IMG/VR virus record: IMGVR_UViG_3300042923_000188
Coordinates: 1 to 45,503 of that record
Reading direction: 5' to 3' (one strand)
Origin: a virus
Length of the DNA stretch: 45,503 nucleotides
Numbering within the stretch: the first letter of the stretch is position 1; every line of letters begins with the position of its first letter. The notes beneath the pieces were generated by a model, which saw only the letters and a list, made by a program, of their open reading frames with translations, had not been told where the DNA came from and ran no database searches. The position numbers were made by a program, and so were the translations under genes. Shown one piece after another: positions 22,253 to 30,092 of the stretch.

Positions 22253-22686
22253 GCGCCCGAGAAGATGCCCGCGCCGCACTGGACCTACAGGAAAAGATTG
22301 AGGCCTGGGAGCCAGGCCGGTTGGAACAGACGAAGAAATTGGCAGGTAACTCTAGGCGTCTAGCTCGCGCCCTCCGCGCCCTGCTCGATGAGCCGGTCCC
22401 CGCCGTCGAACGCGAAGCATCGCGTGCCCTGGAGTACAAGCTGGCACGTCATCGCGTTGGACCAGGCCGCGCGAACGTCCGATCTGCCGAGGATGTCGCT
22501 CTGGCGGCTGCAATAACCGCTGGCTTCCGCCGACAGGGGCCGATCACCGACGCGATGGTGGAAGCTGCCGCCGAAGCCTTCGGTGGAATCACCTCCGCCA
22601 AGTGGGAAGACGCCTCTGATTGGGAACGGGAAGAAGTTCGCGACGGCATGCTCCGTGCTCTCGAAGCTGCGGAGGCGGCGAGATGA
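22249..22686 (+). CDS. Helical Ala/Arg-rich early protein
   Basis: 145 residues, almost entirely helical with alternating Glu, Arg and Ala (NSRRLARALRALLDEPV; AEDVALAAAITAGFRRQG). The C-terminal half (AAEAFGGITSAKWEDASDWE followed by REEVRDGMLRAL) is similar to a short helical domain often found in phage early proteins. It starts in an ATGA overlap, and its stop overlaps the next start in the same way. The function is unknown. Confidence 0.7.
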   Translation: MSAREDARAALDLQEKIEAWEPGRLEQTKKLAGNSRRLARALRALLDEPVPAVEREASRALEYKLARHRVGPGRANVRSAEDVALAAAITAGFRRQGPITDAMVEAAAEAFGGITSAKWEDASDWEREEVRDGMLRALEAAEAAR

Positions 22687-22829
22687 ACAGGAGAGCGAGG
22701 GACCAGATCATGATGCACTACGGGCCGGAGCATGTCCGATACCAGGACAAGCTCGACGAACTGCTCGAAGACATCCGCGACCAGAAGGAGGACCGTGAGA
22801 ATCAGAACGAACTTGCTCAGCAGGGCTGA
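22683..22829 (+). CDS. 48-residue charged protein
   Basis: A single charged helix (HVRYQDKLDELLEDIRDQKE). The ATGA overlap on the left and the inter-gene coupling on the right support it. Its 3' end overlaps the next gene by 35 bases in another frame. The function is unknown. Confidence 0.6.
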   Translation: MNRRARDQIMMHYGPEHVRYQDKLDELLEDIRDQKEDRENQNELAQQG

Positions 22830-23031
22830 CATCATCGGCATGGTGCTCGAAGAGCAGGCGAAGGATCGACTCGATCTCTCGCTCGTAGCCCGAGTGGAAG
22901 AGAAGGCCAGCCGAACCCACGCACGCGGCCTGGAGATCACCTTCGAGCCCGACCTCGTGATGGCCGAGAAGGCACGCCTCATCGGCAGCATCAAACACGA
23001 GGACCCAGGGGTGGTGTTCGATCACCTGTAG
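22795..23031 (+). CDS. Small hypothetical protein, GTG start
   Basis: 78 residues. GTG at 22795 is placed right behind AAGGAGG; the next candidate ATG at 22840 lacks a ribosome site. Sequence blocks are RADIIGMVLEEQAKDRLDLS and RGLEITFEPDLVMAEKARLI. It is soluble and without recognisable motif. It ends just before the promoter-like TGTGATACATT. Confidence 0.6.
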   Translation: MRIRTNLLSRADIIGMVLEEQAKDRLDLSLVARVEEKASRTHARGLEITFEPDLVMAEKARLIGSIKHEDPGVVFDHL

Positions 23032-23032
23032 A

Positions 23033-23045
23033 TGTGATACATTTC
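23033..23045 (+). promoter_or_regulatory. Extended -10 promoter, second copy of TGTGATACATTTC
   Basis: The same 13 bases as on the minus strand at 7992-8004, containing TGA-TACATT. It begins 2 bases after the preceding stop and lies 48 bases before the next start, almost the same spacing as at the scaffold gene. This repetition in two unrelated contexts supports a promoter role. Confidence 0.55.
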
Positions 23046-23093
23046 ATCCAAAGCACTAACCCACAACCACCTCACACCGAAGGAGTAACCCAA

Positions 23094-23603
23094 ATGCCCG
23101 AGAACCCCGAAGACTTCACCGAAGAACTCCAGAACATGCTCCGCGAACTCCAGGCCGAGGCGATGGAAGCCATGGCCGAGGCCGAGCGACAGAAGATCCG
23201 CGATGAGGTCAAGGATCGCATTGACGGCCGAACTCCCGACGAGATCGCAGAGGAGGCCCTCTTCGAGGCTCTCGTCTCTCAGCGGGCCATCCAGTCCCTC
23301 GTCGAGGCGTTCAACGACATGCGCAAGGCCAACAAGGAGTACGCCGACTACCTGCACAGCCACATCCACTCGCATGACAGGCTCACTGCGCTGAAGATGC
23401 TCGTGGTCGTGGCCGAGATCGTCGCTCGTCTCACGGGCGAGAAGGAGGTCACCTACGAGGAAATCCAGACCTTCCTGGAGGCGACCATCAGTGACGAGGA
23501 CGAGACGACCATCACCACCGAACAGGAGCCCATCCTCATCGCGGATGCACTCGTGGACTTCTTCCGTGAGCGTCGAGAAGGCACCAGCCGCTTCCAGGCG
23601 TAG
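23094..23603 (+). CDS. Acidic coiled-coil early protein
   Basis: 169 residues, rich in Glu and Ala, with a predicted coiled coil over residues 8-45 (FTEELQNMLRELQAEAMEAM, then AEAERQKIRDEVKD). The central segment has LHSHIHSHDRL. The acidic C-terminus resembles DNA-mimic or scaffolding-type proteins only in composition. GAAGGAG precedes ATG. It is a single-gene unit between the promoter at 23033 and the hairpin at 23614. The function is unknown. Confidence 0.7.
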   Translation: MPENPEDFTEELQNMLRELQAEAMEAMAEAERQKIRDEVKDRIDGRTPDEIAEEALFEALVSQRAIQSLVEAFNDMRKANKEYADYLHSHIHSHDRLTALKMLVVVAEIVARLTGEKEVTYEEIQTFLEATISDEDETTITTEQEPILIADALVDFFRERREGTSRFQA

Positions 23604-23613
23604 CACGGAAACA

Positions 23614-23644
23614 GAGGGGAGGGGGCTCGCACCCTCCTCCCCTC
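23614..23644 (+). terminator. Hairpin terminator
   Basis: A 12-bp stem (23614-23625 with 23633-23644) with one G-U pair and a 7-base loop, starting 10 bases after the stop. There is no U-tract, so it may be partial. Confidence 0.65.
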
Positions 23645-23661
23645 GCCAAGAAGGGTAGACA

Positions 23662-24123
23662 ATGACATCCGTACACCTCAGCGAGGGCGAGAGCCGAGTG
23701 CAGTCCGCACTGAAGGAGCACCCCGGCTCGACTGTTGCCGAACTGGAAGGCCTGGCCAAGGCCAGCCGACCTACGGTTCGCAACGCCCTCGTCAAGATCG
23801 AAGCTCGCGGTAACCTTCTGTCGACCCGAGAGTGGCCACGTCGCTACTCCTACGTCGCTATCCCACAGGCCACGCCTGAGGAGTCCGAACCCCGGTACCT
23901 CATCCAGCCCGACAACGTGAAACCTCACCTCATCGGTCGAACCTGGGCCGGGAGCCGCGAGAAGATCATCAAGGCCATCGAGGGGATCGACCTGTCTCGA
24001 ATGGACAAAGCTCAGGTCGAGAAGGCCTTCGAGGCTGTCACCAAAGCCACCAGCGGCATCTACGCCGCTCTCCGACAGATCGAGGATGGCCCGGAGTGGC
24101 GACAGGAAGCAGGAGTGAAATGA
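23662..24123 (+). CDS. Winged-helix DNA-binding protein
   Basis: 153 residues. Residues 5-65 have the pattern of a winged helix: SRVQSALKEHPGSTVAELEG, then a recognition helix in LAKASRPTVRNALVKIEARG, and a wing ending in TREWPRRYSYVAI. The C-terminal half is helical (RMDKAQVEKAFEAVTKATSG) and could dimerise. It is the clearest transcription-regulator candidate in the early region and a candidate for binding the palindromes or leader elements. It heads the operon that runs to the nuclease and helicase genes. The next gene overlaps by ATGA. Confidence 0.75.
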   Translation: MTSVHLSEGESRVQSALKEHPGSTVAELEGLAKASRPTVRNALVKIEARGNLLSTREWPRRYSYVAIPQATPEESEPRYLIQPDNVKPHLIGRTWAGSREKIIKAIEGIDLSRMDKAQVEKAFEAVTKATSGIYAALRQIEDGPEWRQEAGVK

Positions 24124-24281
24124 CCACCTCGATCAGACCCGAGGACCGCATGACGATGAGCGGATTCTGTGCTCACCCCAGCACCGGACTGTTCAGCAGT
24201 CACGAGTTCTGTCAGGCTATGCAGTCCTCGAACACCCGCAAATGCACATGCCCATGCCACCAGAAAAAGGAGAAGAAGTGA
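24120..24281 (+). CDS. Small Cys/His-rich protein
   Basis: 53 residues with FCAHPSTGLFSSHEFC in the middle and RKCTCPCHQKKEKK at the end. The three Cys and His near the end could hold a metal. It overlaps genes on both sides (ATGA and GTGA). It is the first of a run of small putative zinc proteins around the SNF2 helicase gene. Confidence 0.65.
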   Translation: MTTSIRPEDRMTMSGFCAHPSTGLFSSHEFCQAMQSSNTRKCTCPCHQKKEKK

Positions 24282-24658
24282 AGCACAACCCGTTCCCCGG
24301 CCAGACGCTCCGCATGGTCGAGAGCTTCGATGAGTACGGAGAGACCGAAGACAGCCGGAAGATCGTCGAGTCTGTCGAGGAGGCCACTGTCGTCACATCC
24401 GAGACCGAATCTCCGACACTGAAGAACGACTTTCAGCCGAAGCATAAGCCGGTACTCGACATCGATCTCCCTGTAAAGGTCGTCGAATCATCGACACCGG
24501 GGCATCACCATCTCTTCATCGACAAAGAGATGCCGTGGTCTGACTATGCGAAGCTCCTCGCTGTGCTGGCTGAGGTCGGCATCATCGAAGAGGGATACCT
24601 CGGAGCGGCTCTGATGCGTGAGCACACCGCTGTTCGACTCCAGGGGGTGACGAAGTGA
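24278..24658 (+). CDS. Hypothetical early protein, GTG start
   Basis: 126 residues. GTG at 24278 overlaps the previous stop as GTGA and follows AGGAGAAG; longer starts would lie inside the previous gene. The N-terminal half is disordered (Glu/Ser/Thr-rich); the second half (HHLFIDKEMPWSDYAKLLAV; EEGYLGAALMREHTAV) is a folded helix-rich segment. The family is not recognised. Confidence 0.65.
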   Translation: MKHNPFPGQTLRMVESFDEYGETEDSRKIVESVEEATVVTSETESPTLKNDFQPKHKPVLDIDLPVKVVESSTPGHHHLFIDKEMPWSDYAKLLAVLAEVGIIEEGYLGAALMREHTAVRLQGVTK

Positions 24659-24816
24659 GCCACGGCCGAGAGCGGCACCACAAGAACTGCCCCTACTGCG
24701 ACGAGCCAATGGAGTACTACCCCGGTATGGCTGACGACCGAGACGATGCTCCGATGTCCGGTCCTGAGCCGAACATCTTCTCCTGCCCTGAGTGCGGACA
24801 CGAGGAGGAAGCCTGA
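24655..24816 (+). CDS. Small zinc-ribbon protein, GTG start
   Basis: 53 residues. CPYC near the start and CPEC-GH near the end give two CxxC knuckles about 30 residues apart, the layout of a zinc ribbon. GTG overlaps the previous stop as GTGA, and the stop overlaps the next start as ATGA-type. Zinc ribbons of this size often bind nucleic acid or a partner enzyme. Confidence 0.7.
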   Translation: MSHGRERHHKNCPYCDEPMEYYPGMADDRDDAPMSGPEPNIFSCPECGHEEEA

Positions 24817-25016
24817 TGCCTGAGCCGACGTATGACTACCCCATCGCCCTCGAAGACGGGCAGAAGTACCAGCCCATCGTATGCAACCTCTGCTCTGCCT
24901 TCATCGAGAGCGAAGAGACGCACACTGCCTGGCATGACGACCTCGACAAGCGCATCCGTCTCGCTGGTGTAGGCACCACACCCGTTCCGTTCTTCAGAGG
25001 AGTTGTCCGAGAATGA
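24816..25016 (+). CDS. Small C2H2-type zinc-binding protein
   Basis: 66 residues. CNLCSAFIESEETHTAWH is C-x2-C-x10-H-x3-H, a classic C2H2 spacing seen in small actinophage proteins. The start overlaps the previous gene by one base and the end overlaps the SNF2 start by ATGA, so it is made in coupled amounts with the helicase. Confidence 0.75.
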   Translation: MPEPTYDYPIALEDGQKYQPIVCNLCSAFIESEETHTAWHDDLDKRIRLAGVGTTPVPFFRGVVRE

Positions 25017-26731
25017 GTCTGACCGACCTCGCTGATCGCGTGGCTGAGCATGTCGCAGAGGAGGCTGACCTCCGCACGCGGCTGGAGAGCCAGTTCCGCA
25101 TGTCAGCACATGGCAGGGCGTGGTTCGACGGGATCTTCCCTCACCAGTGGCAGGGTTCCTGCTTCGGTGCTGTCGCAGAGCGATGGGTTCTCACCGACGA
25201 GCCCGGTGCAGGGAAGACCCGGCAGGCAGTGGCATGGTGGGACCTCATCGGCTCCAAGAAGATTATTGTGGTGTGCGAGCCGAACCTGGCGAATCAGTTC
25301 GCTGGCGAGATCATGGACCTGGCCGAGCACCGTACCATCGTGAACCTCACGAAGAAGGACGCGAAGACCCGGAAGTCGATGCTCTCTGCTCTCCTCCGTA
25401 TGGATGAGGCCGTGGCGATCATCAACTACGAGATGTTCCGACGTGACTCCGATAGCCTCGGCCGGATGCTCCTCTGGCAGGCTGACACCGTGGTCGTGGA
25501 CGAGGCCCACAACCTGAAGAACGTGAAGACGAGCAACTTCAAGCACGTCGCGAAGATCATCCTGGCCGACAACACCTGCCCGGTCTGCGGCGAACTCATC
25601 TACGGGTTCACTCGCCCGTGCGGAGGGTGCGGATGGAAGAAGGATGCCAGCACTCCGAAGCCGAAGAGCCTCGAAGAACTCCTGTCGACCAAGAGCGTCA
25701 GGCGCACCCTGCTGATGACCGGCACGCCGCTGCTCAACACGCCCCTCGACCTCTACTCTCTCCTCTACCTCACGGACCCCTTCACGTTCTCCAGCATGGC
25801 CTGGTTCAAGAAGCGGTTCCTCCAGATGAACTACGCCGTGAAGAAGTACGACTTCCTTCACAACGGGGTCGATCTCCTGAAGCCGTACATCGAGGACCGC
25901 TACATCGGACGCACCCTGGAGGAGGTGGGCGTCTACCTGCCGAAGCAGAGGGTCCACATCGAGCGTGTCGACCTCGACCCTGAGCGCTACCCGCTCCAGG
26001 CCCGCACGGTGAAGCAACTCAGCGATTTCTACCAGATCAAGCTCTCGACCGGCGAGACGATGACTCTGATGCACCTCATCTCGGTCATCCTCCGCAAGCG
26101 ACAGGCAATGGTCTGGCCTGGCGGCATCCAGATCGTCGACCAGGACAAGGAGAGCCCGACCTACGGTGAGGTGCTGTTCTCTGTCGGCAAGGAGGTGCGA
26201 GAGTCGTGCATCATGGATGCCGCTCAGGAGCGCATCCTCGAACTCCATGCAGAGGGACGCCGACAGATCGTCTTCAGCCAGTTCACGACCGCTCTGCGGG
26301 AGTTCGGTGAGCGGCTGGAGAAGGCAGGCCTGCGGGTCTGTCACTTCGACGGACGTGCCACGGAGGAGGAGAAGGACGCCATTCGGGCGAACTTCCTCGC
26401 CTCGGGCGGCGAGAAGGCGAAGTGGGATGTCGTGCTCGTCCACTACCGCTCGGGCGGTTCGGGCCTGAACCTCACAGCTGCGACGGCGACTCACATTCTC
26501 GACGAGGAGTGGAATGCCGGGAAGCGGAACCAGGCATACAAGCGCAACAACCGCATCGGTCAGGAGCACGAGAGCGATGTCTATGTCTACCGCGTGCCGA
26601 ATTCGGTATGCACTTGGATGGCCAATCTCATCGACAAGAAGGAGCGCATGATGAACAAGCTCGGACGCACGATGAGCAACGCCGAGATGGTGCAGGACAT
26701 CCAGCAGGCCCTTCGAGATGGGAGCATCTGA
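25013..26731 (+). CDS. SNF2-family DEAH helicase with zinc-ribbon insert
   Basis: 572 residues. Walker A is EPGAGKT at 63-69 and DEAH is at 163-166. Motif III is LLMTGTP near 236, IVFSQFTTALREF starts the second RecA-like domain near 420, and SGGSGLNLTAATATHILDE and NNRIGQ are motifs V and VI. This is the phage SNF2 or DEAD-like helicase type, which moves along double-stranded DNA. Between DEAH and motif III, C189, C192, C203 and C206 form a zinc-ribbon insert. Its role in the phage is unknown; remodelling protein-DNA complexes in replication or recombination is likely. It lies in a coupled operon. Confidence 0.9.
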   Translation: MSLTDLADRVAEHVAEEADLRTRLESQFRMSAHGRAWFDGIFPHQWQGSCFGAVAERWVLTDEPGAGKTRQAVAWWDLIGSKKIIVVCEPNLANQFAGEIMDLAEHRTIVNLTKKDAKTRKSMLSALLRMDEAVAIINYEMFRRDSDSLGRMLLWQADTVVVDEAHNLKNVKTSNFKHVAKIILADNTCPVCGELIYGFTRPCGGCGWKKDASTPKPKSLEELLSTKSVRRTLLMTGTPLLNTPLDLYSLLYLTDPFTFSSMAWFKKRFLQMNYAVKKYDFLHNGVDLLKPYIEDRYIGRTLEEVGVYLPKQRVHIERVDLDPERYPLQARTVKQLSDFYQIKLSTGETMTLMHLISVILRKRQAMVWPGGIQIVDQDKESPTYGEVLFSVGKEVRESCIMDAAQERILELHAEGRRQIVFSQFTTALREFGERLEKAGLRVCHFDGRATEEEKDAIRANFLASGGEKAKWDVVLVHYRSGGSGLNLTAATATHILDEEWNAGKRNQAYKRNNRIGQEHESDVYVYRVPNSVCTWMANLIDKKERMMNKLGRTMSNAEMVQDIQQALRDGSI

Positions 26732-26859
26732 TGAAGTTCGTCACCTACGATGCTCGCTACGACATCTTCTGGAGTGACGGGACGGTTATAAGCCCGTGGG
26801 AGTACCGCATTCCGGTATGCCTTGCTCGACCGGACAGGTGGTGGGTTGGCTATGAGTGA
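26731..26859 (+). CDS. 42-residue aromatic protein
   Basis: The start is ATG in a TGATG overlap with the helicase stop, and the stop overlaps the next start by 8 bases. The sequence is rich in Trp, Tyr and Phe (YDARYDIFWSDGTVISPWEY). It is too short for family assignment. The tight packing supports expression. Confidence 0.55.
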   Translation: MKFVTYDARYDIFWSDGTVISPWEYRIPVCLARPDRWWVGYE

Positions 26860-26998
26860 CGTGGCCGATGTGAATGCTGTGCTGAAAAGCAAGGCATGCG
26901 GGTCCTGCGGGGCTCAGGGGCTCACCGAGTACGCTGTCATCGAGAGCAAGCGGTACTGCTGGCTCTGCACCTGGGCCGAGTTGGGAATCCTGATATGA
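26852..26998 (+). CDS. 48-residue four-cysteine zinc protein
   Basis: CGSC in the middle and CWLC near the end form two CxxC pairs about 20 residues apart, a small zinc ribbon. The ATG overlaps the previous gene, and the stop overlaps the HNH start as ATGA. It is one of several small zinc-protein candidates in this operon. Confidence 0.65.
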   Translation: MSDVADVNAVLKSKACGSCGAQGLTEYAVIESKRYCWLCTWAELGILI

Positions 26999-27726
26999 CC
27001 GAGTACGTTGACCGACCTTGCATGGCTTGCGTCGTCGGTCTGTTCGAGGAGTGCCACAACCCGAAGGAGATCGAAGATGCCCCAGGATTCATCATCCCGT
27101 GCGCCGTTTGGCTGGGGGTCACAACGGAACCTCAGCGGGAGAAGCAACGTGGGCTCACAGGTCGACCGCTCTCCGATCCAGACGAGATCAGAGATCCAAC
27201 GTCGACTGGACGCAAGCGAGCCGCCTCGATTCATCCCATCCTGGATGGGATGGTGTGTGACTGGAGCGGTCTACGTCATGCTGGCGGTGGCGTTGTTCCT
27301 ATCCTTGGCTGCAACGGCAACGTATTGAAGGCCAGCAAGGGCAAGCACGAGGGGAATGTGTGGCAGGGCGACCTCCACCACGGACCCGACAAGAACGTGC
27401 TCAACAACACGCCGGGAGTGAACCTCCACGCCATCTGCAACCAGTGTCACAAGCGCTGGCATCGGCTGAATGACCCCTTCTTCCGGGAGCCCCGGCCGTC
27501 TGCTGGGACGGTGTGGGTGCCCGAGCACGCCTACTACCTCCATGACCCGATGACCGGGTTTACAGAGGACGAATGGAGGATCGTCGAGGAGTGGTGGGAC
27601 ACCCCTGTCGATGATCGCCCCGACTACCCCTTCGCACCACCAGAGAGCGCACGCTTGATTACTCCGGTGGACACGAGTACACTACCCCACAACCCGTTCA
27701 CACCTGACGAAAGCACATTGAGATGA
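26995..27726 (+). CDS. HNH-type endonuclease
   Basis: 243 residues. Residues about 115-165 carry the HNH core: LHHGPDKNVLNNTP, then VNLHAICNQCHKRWHRLND, with His pairs and CxxC. The N-terminus has CMACVVGLFEEC, an extra possible metal site. The C-terminal 60 residues are acidic and Pro-rich. This HHGPD...NLHxIC type is common in actinophage genomes; it may be a free-standing nuclease, with a role in packaging or replication or as a homing enzyme. Here it sits inside a coupled operon, so an inserted homing gene is less likely. Its 3' end holds a promoter for the next genes. Confidence 0.75.
   Translation: MTEYVDRPCMACVVGLFEECHNPKEIEDAPGFIIPCAVWLGVTTEPQREKQRGLTGRPLSDPDEIRDPTSTGRKRAASIHPILDGMVCDWSGLRHAGGGVVPILGCNGNVLKASKGKHEGNVWQGDLHHGPDKNVLNNTPGVNLHAICNQCHKRWHRLNDPFFREPRPSAGTVWVPEHAYYLHDPMTGFTEDEWRIVEEWWDTPVDDRPDYPFAPPESARLITPVDTSTLPHNPFTPDESTLR
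27655..27683 (+). promoter_or_regulatory. Internal promoter at the end of the HNH gene
   Basis: TTGATT (27655-27660) and TACACT (27678-27683) are separated by 17 bases. The -10 box is identical to that of the late promoter. It would let the nuclease and Sak4 genes be transcribed apart from the helicase block. Confidence 0.6.
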
Positions 27727-27935
27727 GAACTCGGCCTGTCTTGATCCGCAACAAAGAGCACGGAAGCATCTACCGAATCATTCGGACAACGACTGGATGG
27801 ACCCGAGAGGGCAAGGTAGGACTGTACTGGATCGTTAAAGGACGTAACCCTGATGGCACATGGCACCGATCCACGTCCTGGCTAAGCGTTGACTCCTTCG
27901 TCAATGAAGGCCAGTGGGAGATCTACGAGTCATGA
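27723..27935 (+). CDS. Small basic beta-rich protein
   Basis: 70 residues. Strand-like blocks (SIYRIIRTTTGWTREGKVGL; YWIVKGRNPDGTWHR) suggest a small barrel that could bind nucleic acid. ATGA overlaps occur on both sides. The family is not recognised. Confidence 0.65.
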   Translation: MRTRPVLIRNKEHGSIYRIIRTTTGWTREGKVGLYWIVKGRNPDGTWHRSTSWLSVDSFVNEGQWEIYES

Positions 27936-29005
27936 GCACCGCTATCTCGCACTCCCGCGTTGAGTCGTACCTCTCGTGCCGACGCAAGGACTGGTACGGC
28001 TACCAGTTCCCTACCGACGAAGGCACCGGCATCCGCAAGGTCCAGCACTCCGACAGCCTCGGGCTAGGCACCGCCCTACACCGAATTGCCGCTGCGTTCT
28101 ATCAGTCGATCATGAACGGCCACGAAAAGGCTGTCGCCCTCTCGACCGCTATCTCGGAGTACGAAACGATCATCGGAGAAGGCTGGGAAGAGGCCGGGGG
28201 ACGCAAGGCCACACTCGACGAGGTGTGCCGACGTTTCTTCGACAACGAGGTCATCTCCGAGGAGTACGAGATCCTCGCGGTCGAGGAAGAGTTCAACTTG
28301 GAAACAGACGAGGGTGAGTTCCCGTTCGTCGTCGACCTCATCGTCCGACACAAGGAGACCGGCCTCGTCTACGTCGTCGATCACAAGACGGCCTTCTACC
28401 TCTATGACCAGGAGAAGACGGGGCTGATGCCTCAGATCCCGAAGTACATCGGGGCTCTGCGAGCGCTCGGCTACAACATCACTGCTGGCTTCTACCAGAT
28501 CGTTCGGACGCAAGCCCTGAAGGGCGAGACGATGAACAAGGCTCAGTTGGTTGAGCACCTGGAGTCTCAGCTGAAGCTGGACGACGAGGGTAACTACAGC
28601 CACCATGGAGTCTCCAAGCCTCTGTCGAAGTACACCGTCGCTGTGCTCGACGAGATCGCGGCCGATCACGGCATCACGACAGAGGGTCCGGTCGATCCAA
28701 AGAAGGTCTACCAGTGGATTCCGCTGGAGCCCAGCCTGAACCGCGTCATGGAGACCATGCGCGAGCAGTTCGAGGTGGCTGTCGAGCTTCGGGAGAGAGA
28801 CGAATGGGACCCGACAGAGCAGGATACCCGAGCCTGGCGTGTGTCGAATCAGACCGTCTGCAAGTCGTGCCAGTTCGCACTCATCTGCACCGAGGAGCTT
28901 CGAGGCGGCAACGTCGGTCTGGTGCTCCAGGCTGAGTACGAGCCGAAGCCGAAGCGACCGGGCATCGAGGTGTCCGAAGAGATTGACGCCGAGGAGGAAG
29001 GATGA
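27932..29005 (+). CDS. Cas4/RecB-like Fe-S nuclease (PD-(D/E)XK)
   Basis: 357 residues. The PD-(D/E)XK active-site pattern is visible: H50, a Glu near 118, D135 in PFVVDLIV, and D150-H-K152 in VYVVDHKTA. C16 together with C310, C313 and C319 (CKSCQFALIC) forms the four-cysteine iron-sulfur pattern of the AddB/Cas4 type. The protein would be a single-strand or end-directed exonuclease serving recombination and replication. The gene starts in an ATGA overlap and lies 206 bases upstream of a Sak4-like ATPase, with an SSB gene beyond, which fits a recombination cassette. No adaptation genes accompany it, so a CRISPR role is not indicated. Confidence 0.85.
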   Translation: MSTAISHSRVESYLSCRRKDWYGYQFPTDEGTGIRKVQHSDSLGLGTALHRIAAAFYQSIMNGHEKAVALSTAISEYETIIGEGWEEAGGRKATLDEVCRRFFDNEVISEEYEILAVEEEFNLETDEGEFPFVVDLIVRHKETGLVYVVDHKTAFYLYDQEKTGLMPQIPKYIGALRALGYNITAGFYQIVRTQALKGETMNKAQLVEHLESQLKLDDEGNYSHHGVSKPLSKYTVAVLDEIAADHGITTEGPVDPKKVYQWIPLEPSLNRVMETMREQFEVAVELRERDEWDPTEQDTRAWRVSNQTVCKSCQFALICTEELRGGNVGLVLQAEYEPKPKRPGIEVSEEIDAEEEG

Positions 29006-29163
29006 GGTACGTCTTCTTGGCCCTCGGCATCGTGACCGGCCTGGCCTTCGCCCGCATCCCGCACTACCTCGATCAGTGGTCTACGCACGGACTTCCGGTT
29101 GTCGAATGGAATGGTCCGAAGTATCGTCACTGGCACAACGGAACTGAAGACTTGACACGCTGA
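29002..29163 (+). CDS. 53-residue protein with N-terminal membrane anchor
   Basis: The hydrophobic start MRYVFLALGIVTGLAFARIP could be a signal anchor, followed by a polar part with Trp and His (VEWNGPKYRHWHNG). The ATGA overlap with the nuclease gene supports translation. The next promoter overlaps its 3' end. The function is unknown. Confidence 0.6.
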   Translation: MRYVFLALGIVTGLAFARIPHYLDQWSTHGLPVVEWNGPKYRHWHNGTEDLTR

Positions 29164-29180
29164 CCGCTATCCCATAGCCT
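29152..29180 (+). promoter_or_regulatory. Promoter of the Sak4-SSB unit
   Basis: TTGACA (29152-29157), 17 bases, TAGCCT (29175-29180). The spacer ends in CGCTATCCCA. The downstream leader has GTTACATCCG; both ten-base words recur before the gene at 34390. Confidence 0.65.
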
Positions 29181-29210
29181 GTAGTTACATCCGCACAGAA
29201 AGCACGCACA

Positions 29211-30089
29211 ATGCCCGCATCACCTCGTAAGATCCGCTCCGCGAACGAGATCTTCCAGCGCATCAGCGCGATGGAGGCTCAGATCACGAGCAAGGACTTC
29301 ATCTCCCTCCTCTACGGCTCCTATGGCGTCGGCAAGACCCTGCTGGGCCTGGCCATCGCACAGATGCTGAAGGGTGACGGCAAGATCCTCTTCCTCGACT
29401 CCAGCGACGGTTTCGTCTCGGCTGAGGAGTTCCCCGGCCTCATGGAAGACGTGGATCGCTACCGGGTCGATGACTACCGCGAACTCGGCGTCATCGGAGA
29501 GGCCCTGAAGAACCGGGCTCCTGGCTTCGAGGAGTACACCGTGACGCAGCTGGACGAGGTGTCCTCCTGGTTCACCGACATGCTCCACGCCTGGGTGCGT
29601 GAGTCCGAAGGCGTCACCAACGAGGCTCCTCTCCCGGAGATCGAGGGCAAGCACTACGGCCCTCCGACACACGTCTTCACCGAGACCATCGGCCGGTTCC
29701 ACAAGACCGAGGACATGCACCTGATTCTGGTGAGCCACGAGCAGAGCCGGGGCCGGGAGGGCTCCGAGATCGTCGGTCCTGCTCTGCCTCCTCGATTCCT
29801 CCGTGAGGTCAACCAGAAGATGCACCTCGTGACCCGCATCGAGGGCACCATCAAGGGAGGCGAGTACGAGCGGAAGGCTCAGACCCAGCCATCCCGCCGA
29901 GTGGTCGCCAAGAGCCGTGTCAGCACTCTCGGCGCTGTCGAGATGGTGGAGGAGATCCCCGAGAAGGTCTATGACTGGATCTACTCAGGCGCTCAGGAGC
30001 ACGATCTTGCCAAGCCCGAGGAGAAGAACCTCGATCTCCCCGACGACTACATGACCGATGACAGCGAGGAAGCTGTCGAGGTCGCATAG
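29211..30089 (+). CDS. Sak4-like RecA-fold ATPase
   Basis: 292 residues. Walker A is GSYGVGKT at 36-43. Walker B is in VTQLDE at 111-116. VSHEQSRGREG near 183 resembles motif 3 or the L1 region, and an Arg-rich stretch and acidic C-terminus follow (DDYMTDDSEEAVEVA). This matches phage Sak4-type ATPases, which with SSB carry out single-strand annealing and possibly strand exchange. The SSB-like gene follows and a Fe-S exonuclease precedes, a common phage recombination set. It starts at ATG 31 bases after the -10 box. Confidence 0.8.
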   Translation: MPASPRKIRSANEIFQRISAMEAQITSKDFISLLYGSYGVGKTLLGLAIAQMLKGDGKILFLDSSDGFVSAEEFPGLMEDVDRYRVDDYRELGVIGEALKNRAPGFEEYTVTQLDEVSSWFTDMLHAWVRESEGVTNEAPLPEIEGKHYGPPTHVFTETIGRFHKTEDMHLILVSHEQSRGREGSEIVGPALPPRFLREVNQKMHLVTRIEGTIKGGEYERKAQTQPSRRVVAKSRVSTLGAVEMVEEIPEKVYDWIYSGAQEHDLAKPEEKNLDLPDDYMTDDSEEAVEVA

Positions 30090-30092
30090 ACA

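Noticed and set aside
25103-26569. Minus-strand open frame of 488 codons opposite the SNF2 helicase
   Set aside because: Shadow frame; the plus strand shows all helicase motifs, and there is no promoter or neighbour on the minus strand here.
27932-29005. Cas4 as part of a CRISPR adaptation system
   Set aside because: No cas1, cas2 or array is present; the neighbouring Sak4-like and SSB-like genes point to phage recombination.
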